DNA of 64,000 bases from P52-10 sp041397365 (GCA_041397365.1 JAWKWT010000006.1:226352-290351), one strand, 5' to 3'. Positions 52,037-60,582 are shown, counted from the first letter of the stretch. Numbers and translations are program-made. Notes: generated from the sequence alone by a model not told the origin.

Positions 52037-52806
52037 AGATCGCAACGTTCAACATCAACAATATCAACAAGCGCCTTCCGAACTTGCTCGCCTGGCTGAA
52101 GGCAGCGAAGCCGCATGTCGTCTGCCTTCAGGAATTGAAAGCTGAGCAACGTAGTTTCCCCGTCGAAGCGCTACGGGACGCAGGCTATGAGGCGGTTTGG
52201 AGGGGTCAGAAGAGTTGGAACGGCGTCGCCATCCTTGCGAAGAAACGGGAGCCGGTCCTGATCCTCGACAGCCTTCCAGGCGATCCGCGGGATATGCAGA
52301 GCCGATACATCGAGGCCGCCGTCGACGGCATCGTGATTGCCTGCCTTTACGCTCCGAACGGCAACCCCCAGCCGGGTCCAAAATTCGACTACAAGCTGGC
52401 CTGGATGAAGCGGCTGCAAAGGCGTGCACGCGCGCTGTTAAAATCGGGAGCGCCCGTTGTCTTGGCTGGCGACTTCAACATTGCACCGACCGACCTCGAT
52501 ATCTATCCGACGAAATCTTGGAGCAAGGATGCACTCGTTCAGCCTGAAAGCCGCCGCGCATTCGCCGCGCTGGTGAAGCAAGGCTGGACCGACGCCATCC
52601 GGCACAAGCATCCCGATAAGCGCATCTACAGCTTCTGGACCTACTGGCGGCAGCGCTATGAGCGCGACGATGGCCTACGGTTGGATCATTTACTGCTTAG
52701 CCCTGATCTCGTCGGGCGCTTGCGGACGGCGGGAGTGGATCGTTCCATTCGCGGCGAAGACGGCGCGAGCGACCACTCGCCTGCATTCATCTCCTTGAAA
52801 AACTGA
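52033..52806 (+). CDS. xthA: Exodeoxyribonuclease III (AP endonuclease family)
   Basis: 257 residues of the ExoIII/APE1 fold, with all active-site segments: MKIATFNINNINKRL, CLQELKAEQ (Glu), YAPNGNPQPGPKFDYKLAWM (Tyr/Lys), VLAGDFNIAPTDLDIY (Asp/Asn), RLDHLLLS and the terminal SDHSPAF (Asp-His). It nicks DNA at abasic sites. With the SRAP gene it forms an abasic-site handling cassette on the island. As a chromosomal copy normally exists, this one may be a mobile duplicate. Confidence 0.92.
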   Translation: MKIATFNINNINKRLPNLLAWLKAAKPHVVCLQELKAEQRSFPVEALRDAGYEAVWRGQKSWNGVAILAKKREPVLILDSLPGDPRDMQSRYIEAAVDGIVIACLYAPNGNPQPGPKFDYKLAWMKRLQRRARALLKSGAPVVLAGDFNIAPTDLDIYPTKSWSKDALVQPESRRAFAALVKQGWTDAIRHKHPDKRIYSFWTYWRQRYERDDGLRLDHLLLSPDLVGRLRTAGVDRSIRGEDGASDHSPAFISLKN

Positions 52807-52824
52807 GCTGAAGCATGATCGATC

Positions 52825-53391
52825 TCAGATGACTGCGGCAATCAAGCCCAGCGATTGCGCTTCGTTGGCTTCCAAATACCAGTTCTCCGGCGCCTTTAAC
52901 AAAACATCGTCCAGAGACAAGGACGACCCATTAATCAGGTTTTGGAATCCTTCGTTTTGAATGGCGATTGAGCACTCGATCTCATTCAAGGTAGCCTTCA
53001 GGTTGGCGACGCAGGTCGTCAGCGGGCCATCGATTATCAGTGTCTTGGAAAGCTTTCGCTCATGGATCATCAGCCTGGCGCCTCTTCTGAGATACCGGTT
53101 ATCTCGAGCGAAAAAGCTCAGGAAAGTGGTGCCGGCTGAATAAATTGCTGCTTTGCCCAGAAAAACGAAGCGTTGGTTCGGAGATAATTCGCTTGCAAAG
53201 CGAATATCCTCACCCATCATTCGCGCCACCTCGGGATCTCCACCGAGCGTCGATAGCTCGACAACGACAACCTGTTGGTCGCCGACGCGGTCTAGCTGAT
53301 CGCGGAAATTGACGTACATATCGTCATCGACAACGCCGAAAAGCCGAACAGCGGGCGTGCGAAAATCTGACGGTTGCAAGAGCTGCTGCAT
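52825..53391 (-). CDS. ClpP-fold (S14-like) protein
   Basis: 188 residues from MQQLLQPSDF. It has RLFGVVDDDMYVNFRDQLDRVG, VVVELSTLGGDPEVARMMGEDIRFA, the likely nucleophile Ser in KAAIYSAGTTFLSFFARD, His in ARLMIHERKLS and an acidic LNEIECSIA region. This is the ClpP/SDH crotonase-like protease layout, divergent from housekeeping ClpP. The start at 53487 was rejected since the extension is Ser/Cys-rich noise. It is convergent with xthA. Substrate unknown; it may act in envelope or stress proteolysis. Confidence 0.72.
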   Translation of the reverse strand: MQQLLQPSDFRTPAVRLFGVVDDDMYVNFRDQLDRVGDQQVVVVELSTLGGDPEVARMMGEDIRFASELSPNQRFVFLGKAAIYSAGTTFLSFFARDNRYLRRGARLMIHERKLSKTLIIDGPLTTCVANLKATLNEIECSIAIQNEGFQNLINGSSLSLDDVLLKAPENWYLEANEAQSLGLIAAVI

Positions 53392-53528
53392 CAGAACTCC
53401 GTTTACGTTGGACACAGGCACATGCGGCCTAGCGCTGCATGTCGAGGCAGAGGTGCAAGCTTCTGTCGAAAGGAATGTCTCTCGCATTTGGAAGCGGGAG
53501 CGCTGACACGCTCCCGCCGCGCACCTGT

Positions 53529-54027
53529 TCAGGCGCCTTCGTTCGCTGCATGCAAATTGACTTCAGACTTCGCGATATCGCTTAGCGCTCCATCGGTCTT
53601 TTCCTCTTCGGCCAGTGTCGCCTTAAGGAGCTTGGAAGCTTGTTTGAGACCGAGTTCATCCGCCCAGGTCGCCAGCGTACCGTACCGGGAGATCTCATAA
53701 TGCTCGACAGCCTGGGCTGCGGCTAGCAGGCCTGCGTCAAGCGCGGGCTCTCCCTTGTATTCCGACATTACTTCCTTCGCCTCTTCGATGATCCCGACGA
53801 TTGCATCGCAGGTCTTACCCTGCGGCCGCGCCTCAATCAGCTCGAACACCTGTTCGAGCCGGTCGATCTGCGTTTCGGTTTCACCGCGGTGCTTTTCGAA
53901 CGCTGCGCGCAAAGATTTGCTTTGTGCAGCCTTCGCCATCTTCGGCAAGGCGCCGAGAATTTTCTTCTCAGCGAAGTAGATATCCTTCAGCGTGTCGTGG
54001 AATAGATCGTGAAGCGTCTTTGGCCAT
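53529..54027 (-). CDS. DUF892 (YciE/YciF-like) ferritin-fold protein, one-base insertion
   Basis: The visible part has KKILGALPKMAKAAQSKSLRAAFEKHRGETETQIDRLEQVFELIEARPQGKTCDAIVGIIEEAKEVM, the standard DUF892 four-helix bundle. The start MAKTLHDLFHDTLKDIYFAEKK lies at 54027, but an extra A in an A3 run (54019-54021) throws it out of frame, leaving only MPKMAKAAQ (53948) as an in-frame Met. Correcting it gives 165 residues, the usual size. These proteins are stress-induced in enterobacteria and may bind metals. Confidence 0.8.
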
Positions 54028-54362
54028 CAGCCTTCCATGGTTGCGAAGAATCCAAACTGTCCAGCGCATCGGTGGTTCCATGAAGGTCGCGGTGAGAACG
54101 TTGGCGGAGCGGCTTTTAGACCTGTCGCCGCCAAGCGATCCATGTTCGCCGGCGACAGCGATGAGTGCTGCGCCCTCTTTGCGAGCCACCGGCGCGGGTT
54201 GGCACTCAACGACCACACGTCGGCCTGTCCGCACGACGCGAATCAGGTTTTCATGGACGGCGGATTGCGACGGAAGAAGTTGTCATTCGCGCATCCGCCC
54301 TACAAGGCCAAAGCGCTATTTCCGCGATCCTTGCGGACGTTCCGGAACGATGCTCGGTCCCT
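54028..54362. other. Stretch without a convincing gene
   Basis: Open frames exist on both strands, but they show no family resemblance and no ribosome sites. Composition looks like decayed coding DNA. Nothing further recognised. Confidence 0.45.
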
Positions 54363-54683
54363 TCAAGAGGCGACGCGTTCGTGACGCTCGTTGGTCGGCC
54401 GACGCGCCTTGTGTCGATCTGATCGCCGATGACCTTCGCTGCGAGCTTTCCAGCTGCGGTCCGTCTTCTGGATGGCTCCCGCCCTTGCTGGCTTAACCGT
54501 TGCGCCGAGCTCGACTAGGCGGCGGATAGCCTCGGCGAGCACCGGCGTGTCGGATTGACCGGCCGCCCATACGCGGATCCTTTCTTGGAATTCCTCGGTC
54601 ATGCGAACGCCGACCATAGGTGCTTTTCCCGTCGCGGGACGCCCACGCTTCTTTTTAGGAGCTTCAATTATTGACTTGTTCAT
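54363..54683 (-). CDS. Ribbon-helix-helix-like protein
   Basis: 106 residues. KKKRGRPATGKAPMVGVRMTEEFQERIRVWAAGQSDTPVLAEAIRRLVELG is a small RHH-type DNA-binding domain preceded by an AT-hook-like RGRP motif. The C-terminal 40 residues are basic and low complexity, possibly frameshifted. No toxin partner gene is adjacent. Confidence 0.65.
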   Translation of the reverse strand: MNKSIIEAPKKKRGRPATGKAPMVGVRMTEEFQERIRVWAAGQSDTPVLAEAIRRLVELGATVKPARAGAIQKTDRSWKARSEGHRRSDRHKARRPTNERHERVAS

Positions 54684-54764
54684 AAAATATGATTATCAGA
54701 AAATCAGGCCGAGGGGAAGGTGGAAGCTCCCCGCCCGGCCCTAACCCTGATCACGAGGTGGTTC

Positions 54765-55661
54765 ATGACCAAGGCTGACCGCGCGTATAGCACGCGTGCG
54801 CCCGATGCTGGGCGAACGAATAATCCTACCGTTAATCTCGAGCCGCAGAGCGGGCCGTCCGTGGGCGTTCCGGTTTCCCGCGCCACCAGACGCGCCGCAA
54901 TCGGCGCGCTTGCCGGCGGGGCGTTTCTGGCCGCTGGCGGGGCCGTCCAAGCGCAGAGCCCGGATGAGGCTCTTTTGCGGCTCGGAAAGCTCTTTGACGC
55001 CGCCTGTGAGCGCACGGCGGCGGCGCTCGCCGCTGTCGACCGGGCGGAGGACGCCTATCTTGCCGCAAAGCCGGTGATGCCCGATGTCCTACGGCACCGG
55101 CTACTCGACCACTGGGAATTGCAGATGCCGGTCACGCGGGAGACGCGGGCGATCACCGACGGCGACGACAGCGCCTTCTACAACGCGGATGAGGTGGCTC
55201 AACTTCGCGAAAGTCCCCGCATGCGTCGCTATTGCTGGCTGGTAGATAACGCCACCGGGGAGCGGAAAGCGTGTAGCATCGACAGCGAGATCGACCGCGC
55301 CCGGTTCAGCCTCGAGATCGAGGACGTACCCTTCCCCGCTGAGCAAGCGCGCGCCGACGAGGTCCTTGCGGCTTGGGATGCGCATGAAAAAGCGTGCGGC
55401 GCGCTCTCCCAGAGGGTCGGACTCGACGCCGCTGCGGACGCCTACAATGCGGCGGCGGCCGAAAAGCTCAAGATCATGCGCCAGATGGCGGACAAGCCAG
55501 CCGTCACACTGGAAGGCCTGCGCGTCCGCGCGCGAGCCGTCGCCGACATCCACAATGGCGACGTCAGCGGCGACGATTACGGGCAGTCGCTCGATCGCAA
55601 GCTGATGTGGGCGACGATCCGCGATCTCGTCACGATGCCGAGGGAGGTGGCCTATGTCTAA
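54765..55661 (+). CDS. Island hypothetical protein with Tat-like signal
   Basis: About 298 residues. A segment SRATRRAAIGALAGGAFLAAGGAVQAQS resembles a Tat or Sec export signal (RR followed by a hydrophobic stretch), although it begins about 35 residues in. The rest is helical (DEALLRLGKLFDAACERTAAALAAVDRAEDAYLAAK, AWDAHEKACGALSQRVGLDAAADAYNAAAAEKL). No family name known to me. It overlaps the next small gene by 8 bases. Confidence 0.6.
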   Translation: MTKADRAYSTRAPDAGRTNNPTVNLEPQSGPSVGVPVSRATRRAAIGALAGGAFLAAGGAVQAQSPDEALLRLGKLFDAACERTAAALAAVDRAEDAYLAAKPVMPDVLRHRLLDHWELQMPVTRETRAITDGDDSAFYNADEVAQLRESPRMRRYCWLVDNATGERKACSIDSEIDRARFSLEIEDVPFPAEQARADEVLAAWDAHEKACGALSQRVGLDAAADAYNAAAAEKLKIMRQMADKPAVTLEGLRVRARAVADIHNGDVSGDDYGQSLDRKLMWATIRDLVTMPREVAYV

Positions 55662-55881
55662 GGCGCAGGAAAACGCAACTGCTCATTCCGTCCTTTTTGA
55701 ACTGGACGATGACGTCCGACATCTTTCCCATCTGTTCGACCTCTTGGTTGAGGAGATCATCGAAGTTAATCGGAGCCAACTCGATGACGAGGCGATTAAA
55801 CGCCTCGACCGAGCTACGGCGGTCGCTTGTATTGGGAGGCAACTTCGTTGCGAAGATGATGGCGGATGTCGCGGAAGGTGA
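55654..55881 (+). CDS. Small hypothetical protein
   Basis: 75 residues (MSKAQENATAHSVLFELDDDVRHLSHLFDLLVEEIIEVNRSQLDDEAIKRLDRATAVACIG...). The helical middle is convincing; the Cys/Gly/Arg-rich end may be a frameshift product, since another frame there continues as KMMADVAEGDSIFAAAPPG. Possibly a small cell-division or chaperone-like accessory protein; unknown. Confidence 0.5.
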   Translation: MSKAQENATAHSVLFELDDDVRHLSHLFDLLVEEIIEVNRSQLDDEAIKRLDRATAVACIGRQLRCEDDGGCRGR

Positions 55882-55935
55882 TTCGATTTTCGCGGCGGCG
55901 CCTCCGGGCGCCGCTTCCTCTTTGAGGATTGTCCG

Positions 55936-56121
55936 ATGAACGATGACCGCAAGCGGAAGCGAGCTCATATCGCGATGCTCCGCGATCGCGCGATTGCGAG
56001 GCTGAAGCGCGACGGCCGCATCTGCGGCAACGTGAAGCTTGATAGGCTGCTGTATCGGGTCTGGGAGCTCAACAAATGGCCCTGGATGATCGAGATGTTC
56101 GTCCCGCGCCATCCGGACTAG
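55936..56121 (+). CDS. Small basic hypothetical protein
   Basis: 61 residues (MNDDRKRKRAHIAMLRDRAIARLKRDGRICGNVKLDRLLYRVWELNKWPWMIEMF). Strongly basic and helical, perhaps nucleic-acid binding. No family recognised. Confidence 0.5.
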   Translation: MNDDRKRKRAHIAMLRDRAIARLKRDGRICGNVKLDRLLYRVWELNKWPWMIEMFVPRHPD

Positions 56122-56253
56122 TTGGATTACCCGGACCTGTCATCGACCCTCACCGTACGCTTCAAGGGCGAGCGCGTGCTGAAGGTCACCTTCGATGATG
56201 ACCGGTCGAAGCTTGTCAGCTACATTTCCGGAGTTTGGGAAGGTGTGATCTGA
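56122..56253 (+). CDS. Possible 43-residue remnant upstream of the metal ATPase
   Basis: A frame from TTG 56122 reads LDYPDLSSTLTVRFKGERVLKVTFDDDRSKLVSYISGVWEGVI and stops at 56253. Beta-strand periodicity suggests a real fragment or the 3' end of a lost gene. No start of good quality exists. Low confidence. Confidence 0.3.
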   Translation: MDYPDLSSTLTVRFKGERVLKVTFDDDRSKLVSYISGVWEGVI

Positions 56254-56305
56254 CTCTCCGCTTTCCGATGGTCGCATATGCGGTATCCTCCTGTCGGAGG
56301 ACGAC

Positions 56306-58297
56306 GTGAATAACGTGTTTGATCTCGATCGTTCAATTACTCTAACGACGCTTACCGCTGTCGGGATGATCCTAGCAGTTGTTGCGCTCTTGCCACTACA
56401 AGGAACCACCGCTAGCCTGACTTCGACGGTGGGTCTCACACTGGTCTATCTGGCTGGTGGACTACCGGCAGGCTGGCGCGCCGTCAAAACCCTGTGGGAA
56501 GAGCGTATCTTCGACATCGACCTCTTGATGGTCGTTGCGGCGATGGCGGCAGCGGCAGTCGGCGCACCGTTCGAGGGGGCCGTTCTGCTGACGCTGTTCA
56601 GCCTCTCGACGACGCTGGAAGAACGCGCGCTCGGTCGTGCACGCCGCGCCATCGCTGCCCTTATGGCGCTGCGCCCCGAAACTGCATTGCTCAAGGGTTG
56701 CGATGGAACGGTTGTGGAAGTTCCAGCGAACGATCTGCGAATAGACGACATAGTGGTTCTGCGGCCGGGCGCGCGCGTTCCCGCCGACGGAGTGATCGTG
56801 AACGGTCGCGGTTCTTTCGATGAGGCAAACATCACCGGCGAATCCATGCCTGTAGCAAAGGAGCCAGGCGCGCAGGTTTTTGAAGCGACAGTCAATATCG
56901 ATGGCGTGATCGAAGCCAAGATGACGAAGACGGTCGCGAACAGCACGGTCGCGAGCATGATCGCGCTAGTCACCGCGGCGCAGGCGGCCAAGGCTCCATC
57001 GGAACGCTTCAGCACCTGGTTCGGGCAGCGCTACACCGTAGCGGTGATGGTAGGCGCAGGTCTTGCGTTCGTAGCATTCTACTGGCTGAGAGGTGACTGG
57101 GAGGAAGCGCTTTATCGGTCCGCGACCCTGCTAGTCGCCGCAAGCCCCTGCGCTATCGTCATCTCGGTACCTGCTGCCATCCTTTCCGCGCTGTCCGCGG
57201 CCGCGCGCGGTGGCGTGCTGTTCAAGGGTGGTGCGGCGCTCGAGACGCTGGCAGCGGTCGACATCTTCGCTTTCGACAAAACCGGAACGCTGACCACAGG
57301 AAGGGCTTCCGTGACAAACACGTTGGCACTGGACGGGAACGAACAGGGCTTTCTCTCTCTGCTTTCGGGTCTGGAGGCTCAGTCGGAACACCACAGTGGC
57401 GCAGCGATCCGCCATGAGGCAGCTATCCGCGGCGTCGAGCCCGCCGTAGTGCGAAATGTTGCCACGCGGCCTAGCGCCGGCATCGTTGGCAGCTATGGCG
57501 ACGGCCTTCTTTGGGCAGGCAACGCGCGCCTTGCCGCACAGATAGGTGCGTCCATCGACCACCCTGCGCTTCAGGCGCTGGCGGCAGACTCCCACACTAT
57601 CATTTATGCTGGTCGCGACTCGCGCGTGCTGGGCGCGGTCACCGTCGCCGACACTGCTCGCGCGACTTCAAAGCCTGCCCTCGCGGCGCTGCGCGAAAGC
57701 GGGATCGATAGGATTGTCATGATGACGGGCGATCGGCTGCCCGTCGCCTTGCGGATCGGCAGGGAACTCGGATTGGACGACAAGGAAATTCACGCCGACA
57801 TGCTGCCGGAAGATAAGGTTCGGATGGCGGGTGAGCTTGCGGCAAAGGGCAAGGTGGCTTTCGTCGGCGATGGCGTGAACGACGCCGCAGCACTTGCACG
57901 CGCCGATGTAGGGATCGCGATGGGCGCCGCGGGATCGGACGTCGCAATTCAAGCCGCCGACGTGGCGCTGCTCTCCGAAGACATGCGACGGCTCGCCGAC
58001 GCGCACCGGCTGGCTCGCCGGACGTCGGTAATTATCCGCCAGAACCTGACCTTCGCCATCACCGCTATGGCTGTCCTTGTCATCGGCGGTCTGTTTCTTG
58101 AACTGCCGTTGCCGTTGGCGGTCATCGGTCACGAAGGTGGTACGGTTCTGGTCGTCCTGAATGGCTTGCGGCTTCTCAGGGATCCTATTCGCGGGAACGA
58201 AAAGACCTCGGCCTCGCCGCCAACGAATGGTCCGGCTTTAGGCCATTCGATTCCGCGTCATGCCTATCGCAGGAAAGTGGCGCGGCGTACGGCATGA
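56306..58297 (+). CDS. Heavy-metal P1B-4-type ATPase (CoaT/CtpD-like)
   Basis: 663 residues, inner membrane. Key motifs are the actuator TGES (NITGESMPVAKEPG), the metal-site SPC (LLVAASPCAIVISVPAAI), phosphorylation site FDKTGTLTTGR, nucleotide-site MMTGDRLPVALRIG and hinge VGDGVNDAAAL. The final TM has VIGHEGGTVLVVLNGLRLLR. SPC plus HEGGT marks the P1B-4 group, which exports Co2+, Fe2+ or Zn2+. No N-terminal metal-binding domain, as typical of the group. The start is GTG 56306, with GGAGG five bases upstream. It faces chrA. Confidence 0.92.
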   Translation: MNNVFDLDRSITLTTLTAVGMILAVVALLPLQGTTASLTSTVGLTLVYLAGGLPAGWRAVKTLWEERIFDIDLLMVVAAMAAAAVGAPFEGAVLLTLFSLSTTLEERALGRARRAIAALMALRPETALLKGCDGTVVEVPANDLRIDDIVVLRPGARVPADGVIVNGRGSFDEANITGESMPVAKEPGAQVFEATVNIDGVIEAKMTKTVANSTVASMIALVTAAQAAKAPSERFSTWFGQRYTVAVMVGAGLAFVAFYWLRGDWEEALYRSATLLVAASPCAIVISVPAAILSALSAAARGGVLFKGGAALETLAAVDIFAFDKTGTLTTGRASVTNTLALDGNEQGFLSLLSGLEAQSEHHSGAAIRHEAAIRGVEPAVVRNVATRPSAGIVGSYGDGLLWAGNARLAAQIGASIDHPALQALAADSHTIIYAGRDSRVLGAVTVADTARATSKPALAALRESGIDRIVMMTGDRLPVALRIGRELGLDDKEIHADMLPEDKVRMAGELAAKGKVAFVGDGVNDAAALARADVGIAMGAAGSDVAIQAADVALLSEDMRRLADAHRLARRTSVIIRQNLTFAITAMAVLVIGGLFLELPLPLAVIGHEGGTVLVVLNGLRLLRDPIRGNEKTSASPPTNGPALGHSIPRHAYRRKVARRTA

Positions 58298-58329
58298 AAA
58301 AGTGCGACGGCCGGATGCGCCTACGCCGA

Positions 58330-59550
58330 TCAGCCGAGCACCACACCTCCTGCCGCAACCAAAAGGACAACAGCCCAGGGCGGAGCTTTCCACGCCACAA
58401 GTGCGACGAAGCATGTCAGCGCCAGGGCAAAGTCCGGTATACCGCCAATCGCGCTGGTGAAAACAGGCGAATAAAGCGCTGCCCCGAGAATGCCCACCAC
58501 CGCCGCATTGGCTCCCAGCATGGCTGACTGCGCCCATGCCTTGCGCCGGAACCGGTCCCAGAACGGTACCGCGGCGATCAGGATCAGGAATCCCGGCAGG
58601 AACAGAGCAAGAAGCGCAATCGCAGCCCCCGCAACGCCGTTTGGTTTCGGGCCCATGACGGTGCCCAACCAGGCGGCGAAGGTGAACAGGGGACCGGGCA
58701 CAGCCTGCGCCGCGCCATAGCCTGCCAGAAATACATCTTCAGAAACCCAGCCGGGCGTCACCGTTTCCTCCTGCAACAACGGCAATACGACATGCCCGCC
58801 GCCAAAGACCAGAGAGCCGGCGCGGTAAAAGCTGTCGGCAAGCGCGAACCCCTGTCCGAGCCCGGCCAGAACCGGCAGTCCCGCCAGCAACAAGGCGAAC
58901 AGCGCCAGCGCCGCGACGCCGGCCCGCCGCGACACCGGTAGCGGCAGATGCGCGCCGGTCGTAGCTGCACCCTTACCGAGGCCAAAACCGGCGATGGCTC
59001 CCAGAAGAATTGCGCCCATCATGCCGAGGGCGCCCGGTGCGAAGGTCAGCAGGACAACGGCCGCGACCGCGATCGCCGCACGCTCCCTGTCGGGACAAAG
59101 GCTGCGCGCCATCCCCCACACCGCCTGCGCGACGATGGCGACGGCGACGATCTTCAGCCCGTGCAGGATGCCGAGCGCAAGCGAGCTTTCGAGCCGTGCG
59201 GCCGTCATGGCGAGCGCGAGAAGGATCAGAGCCGATGGCAGGGTGAAGCCGAGAAAAGCCGCGAACGCGCCGCCCCAACCCGCCCGCATCAAGCCAAGCG
59301 CTAAGCCGACCTGACTGGAGGCAGGTCCGGGCAGAAACTGGCATAATGCCACCAGATCGGCATAGGCGCTTTCGCTCAGCCATTTACGGCGGATCACCAA
59401 CTCATCGCGGAAATAGCCGAGATGCGCGATCGGGCCGCCGAAGGACGTCAGGCCGAGCTTGAGGAAGACGCGGAAAACCTCGGATACGCTGCCCTGGGCC
59501 GGCTGCGTGCGCTGGTCCGTTAGCGAGAGATTGTCATCATCGCTTGTCAT
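58330..59550 (-). CDS. chrA: Chromate transporter ChrA (long-chain, two-domain)
   Basis: About 406 residues with duplicated CHR domains. The first half has FRVFLKLGLTSFGGPIAHLGYFRDELV and LCQFLPGPASSQVGLALGL. The second half has FYRAGSLVFGGGHVVLPLLQEE and AVPGPLFTFAAWLGTVMG. Both halves show several TM helices. It extrudes chromate from the cytoplasm. The ATG at 59550 (MTSDDDNLSLTD) precedes the conserved part; longer starts add unrelated residues. It lies last before the right attachment repeat. Confidence 0.92.
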   Translation of the reverse strand: MTSDDDNLSLTDQRTQPAQGSVSEVFRVFLKLGLTSFGGPIAHLGYFRDELVIRRKWLSESAYADLVALCQFLPGPASSQVGLALGLMRAGWGGAFAAFLGFTLPSALILLALAMTAARLESSLALGILHGLKIVAVAIVAQAVWGMARSLCPDRERAAIAVAAVVLLTFAPGALGMMGAILLGAIAGFGLGKGAATTGAHLPLPVSRRAGVAALALFALLLAGLPVLAGLGQGFALADSFYRAGSLVFGGGHVVLPLLQEETVTPGWVSEDVFLAGYGAAQAVPGPLFTFAAWLGTVMGPKPNGVAGAAIALLALFLPGFLILIAAVPFWDRFRRKAWAQSAMLGANAAVVGILGAALYSPVFTSAIGGIPDFALALTCFVALVAWKAPPWAVVLLVAAGGVVLG

Positions 59551-59670
59551 GTCGACCTGCGTCGTACGGGAAATCGTTGTATGGGCAAGTCGCGGCATGT
59601 GATCGCGGAGATTTTCCGAGCATGCCCGCAAGGCGTCGCCGCTGCGCCTCAAACGCGGTGCGGCTACAAG

Positions 59671-59680
59671 GTGCCTACAC
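59671..59680. other. Candidate integrase arm-type site (right)
   Basis: GTGCCTACAC matches 37739-37748 near the left end, in the same orientation. It lies 64 bases from the right attachment repeat. The role is inferred from repetition and position only. Confidence 0.35.
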
Positions 59681-59743
59681 AGAGAAGTCATCCCAATTCA
59701 ACGCAACGCTAAATTCGTATATATTATTGACATAACTTAAGAA

Positions 59744-59790
59744 TTTGGTCGGAGCGGCGGGATTCGAACCCACGACCCCTAGTCCCCCAG
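59744..59790. repeat. Right attachment site within tRNA-Pro
   Basis: 47 bases identical to 37573-37619. It covers the 3' half of the intact tRNA gene from the CCA end to the anticodon region, plus two bases beyond. Recombination between the two copies would excise the island and leave an intact tRNA gene. Confidence 0.92.
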
Positions 59791-59823
59791 ACTAGTGCGC
59801 TAACCGGGCTGCGCCACGCTCCG
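59746..59823 (-). tRNA. tRNA-Pro (GGG)
   Basis: The reverse strand reads CGGAGCGTGGCGCAGCCCGG... with a complete cloverleaf. The acceptor stem CGGAGCG pairs with CGCTCCG. The anticodon stem CTAGT/ACTAG encloses loop CTGGGGG (anticodon GGG). The T-arm contains GGTTCGAATCC, and an encoded CCA end is present. It reads proline codon CCC. The island is integrated just 3' of it and keeps the gene intact. Confidence 0.95.
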
Positions 59824-59958
59824 ATCCGGTTGTCATGATCTTAGAAAACATCCGCTCGACGGCGCGTCGAACGCTTGCGATCATGCCAGCAGGCTGTTGC
59901 TCTAGCGTCGTTACGCCAGCGGCGCAAGCGCGGAAGTTGGCCGCCCCGATCGATGCAC

Positions 59959-60558
59959 CTATTTCGCCTGAAACGCGACGTCGAGCAGGCGGCGGCAATC
60001 CAGAAGATCGTCGAGCGCAGATTTCAGCCGCTCCGACAGCACCTCGTCGCGCGGCGACGGCTCCGCCATGCTTGATGCGACATCGGGCATAGCGCCCGGC
60101 CGCCGCATCCGGCCCGCGACATCCACCCAGGACGACACCGCATTCGGGAACGACGCCGCGCTTTCATCGGAATCGTCGCCCTCCTCGGCTTCGAAATCCT
60201 CCGCGAAACCTTCCGCCACGGCCTCGTGCAGCGCGTCCTCGTGCTCCATCTCCTCGCTGTCGACGGAGGCCGATGGCGGCGGCATCGCGCCCGGCTGCCA
60301 GTTCTGGACAGCCTTGACTCCCTGCTCGCGGAGAATCCGCTGCACGCCGCGGATCGTGTATCCCTGTCCGTACAAAAGGTGGCGGATGCCGCGCAGCAGA
60401 TCGACATCCTCGGGCCGGTAATAGCGCCGGCCGCCGGAACGCTTCATCGGCTTGATCTGGCTGAACCGCGTTTCCCAGAAGCGCAGGACGTGCTGGGGCA
60501 CATCGAGGCCCTCCGCGACTTCGCTTATCGTCCGAAATGCATCCGGTGCCTTTTCCAA
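59959..60558 (-). CDS. MerR-family transcriptional regulator
   Basis: 199 residues. An N-terminal MerR winged HTH (FRTISEVAEGLDVPQHVLRFWETRFSQIKPMKRSGGRRYYRPEDVDLLRGIRHLLYGQGYTIRGVQRIL) is followed by a long acidic, low-complexity linker (EEMEHEDALHEAVAEGFAEDFEAEEGDDSDESAA) and a C-terminal helix (LSERLKSALDDLLDCRRLLDVAFQ). It lacks effector-binding Cys. This regulator directly follows ihfA, a gene order I associate with alphaproteobacteria. Regulon unknown. Confidence 0.88.
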   Translation of the reverse strand: MEKAPDAFRTISEVAEGLDVPQHVLRFWETRFSQIKPMKRSGGRRYYRPEDVDLLRGIRHLLYGQGYTIRGVQRILREQGVKAVQNWQPGAMPPPSASVDSEEMEHEDALHEAVAEGFAEDFEAEEGDDSDESAASFPNAVSSWVDVAGRMRRPGAMPDVASSMAEPSPRDEVLSERLKSALDDLLDCRRLLDVAFQAK

Positions 60559-60582
60559 GGCCGTCCCTCACAACGCTGCTGA

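Larger units (their letters stand above)
37573..59790. mobile_element. 22.2-kb integrative element in tRNA-Pro(GGG)
   Basis: Bounded by exact 47-bp direct repeats, one inside the intact tRNA-Pro gene. It carries a tyrosine integrase at the left end, an AlpA-like HTH gene, a P4-type replication helicase, a Panacea/membrane-protein pair, a partial phage morphogenesis operon, DNA-repair genes (SRAP, ExoIII), a P1B-4 metal ATPase and ChrA. The sequence GTGCCTACAC occurs just inside both ends (37739-37748 and 59671-59680) and may be integrase arm sites. No terminase, portal, capsid or lysis gene is recognisable. Locally lower GC (39.1-40.0 and 43.2-44.3 kb) fits foreign origin. Confidence 0.9.

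Noticed and set aside
54037..54384. A plus-strand hypothetical protein between the DUF892 and RHH genes
   Set aside because: No ribosome site, no domain features and composition unlike coding DNA of the neighbours.
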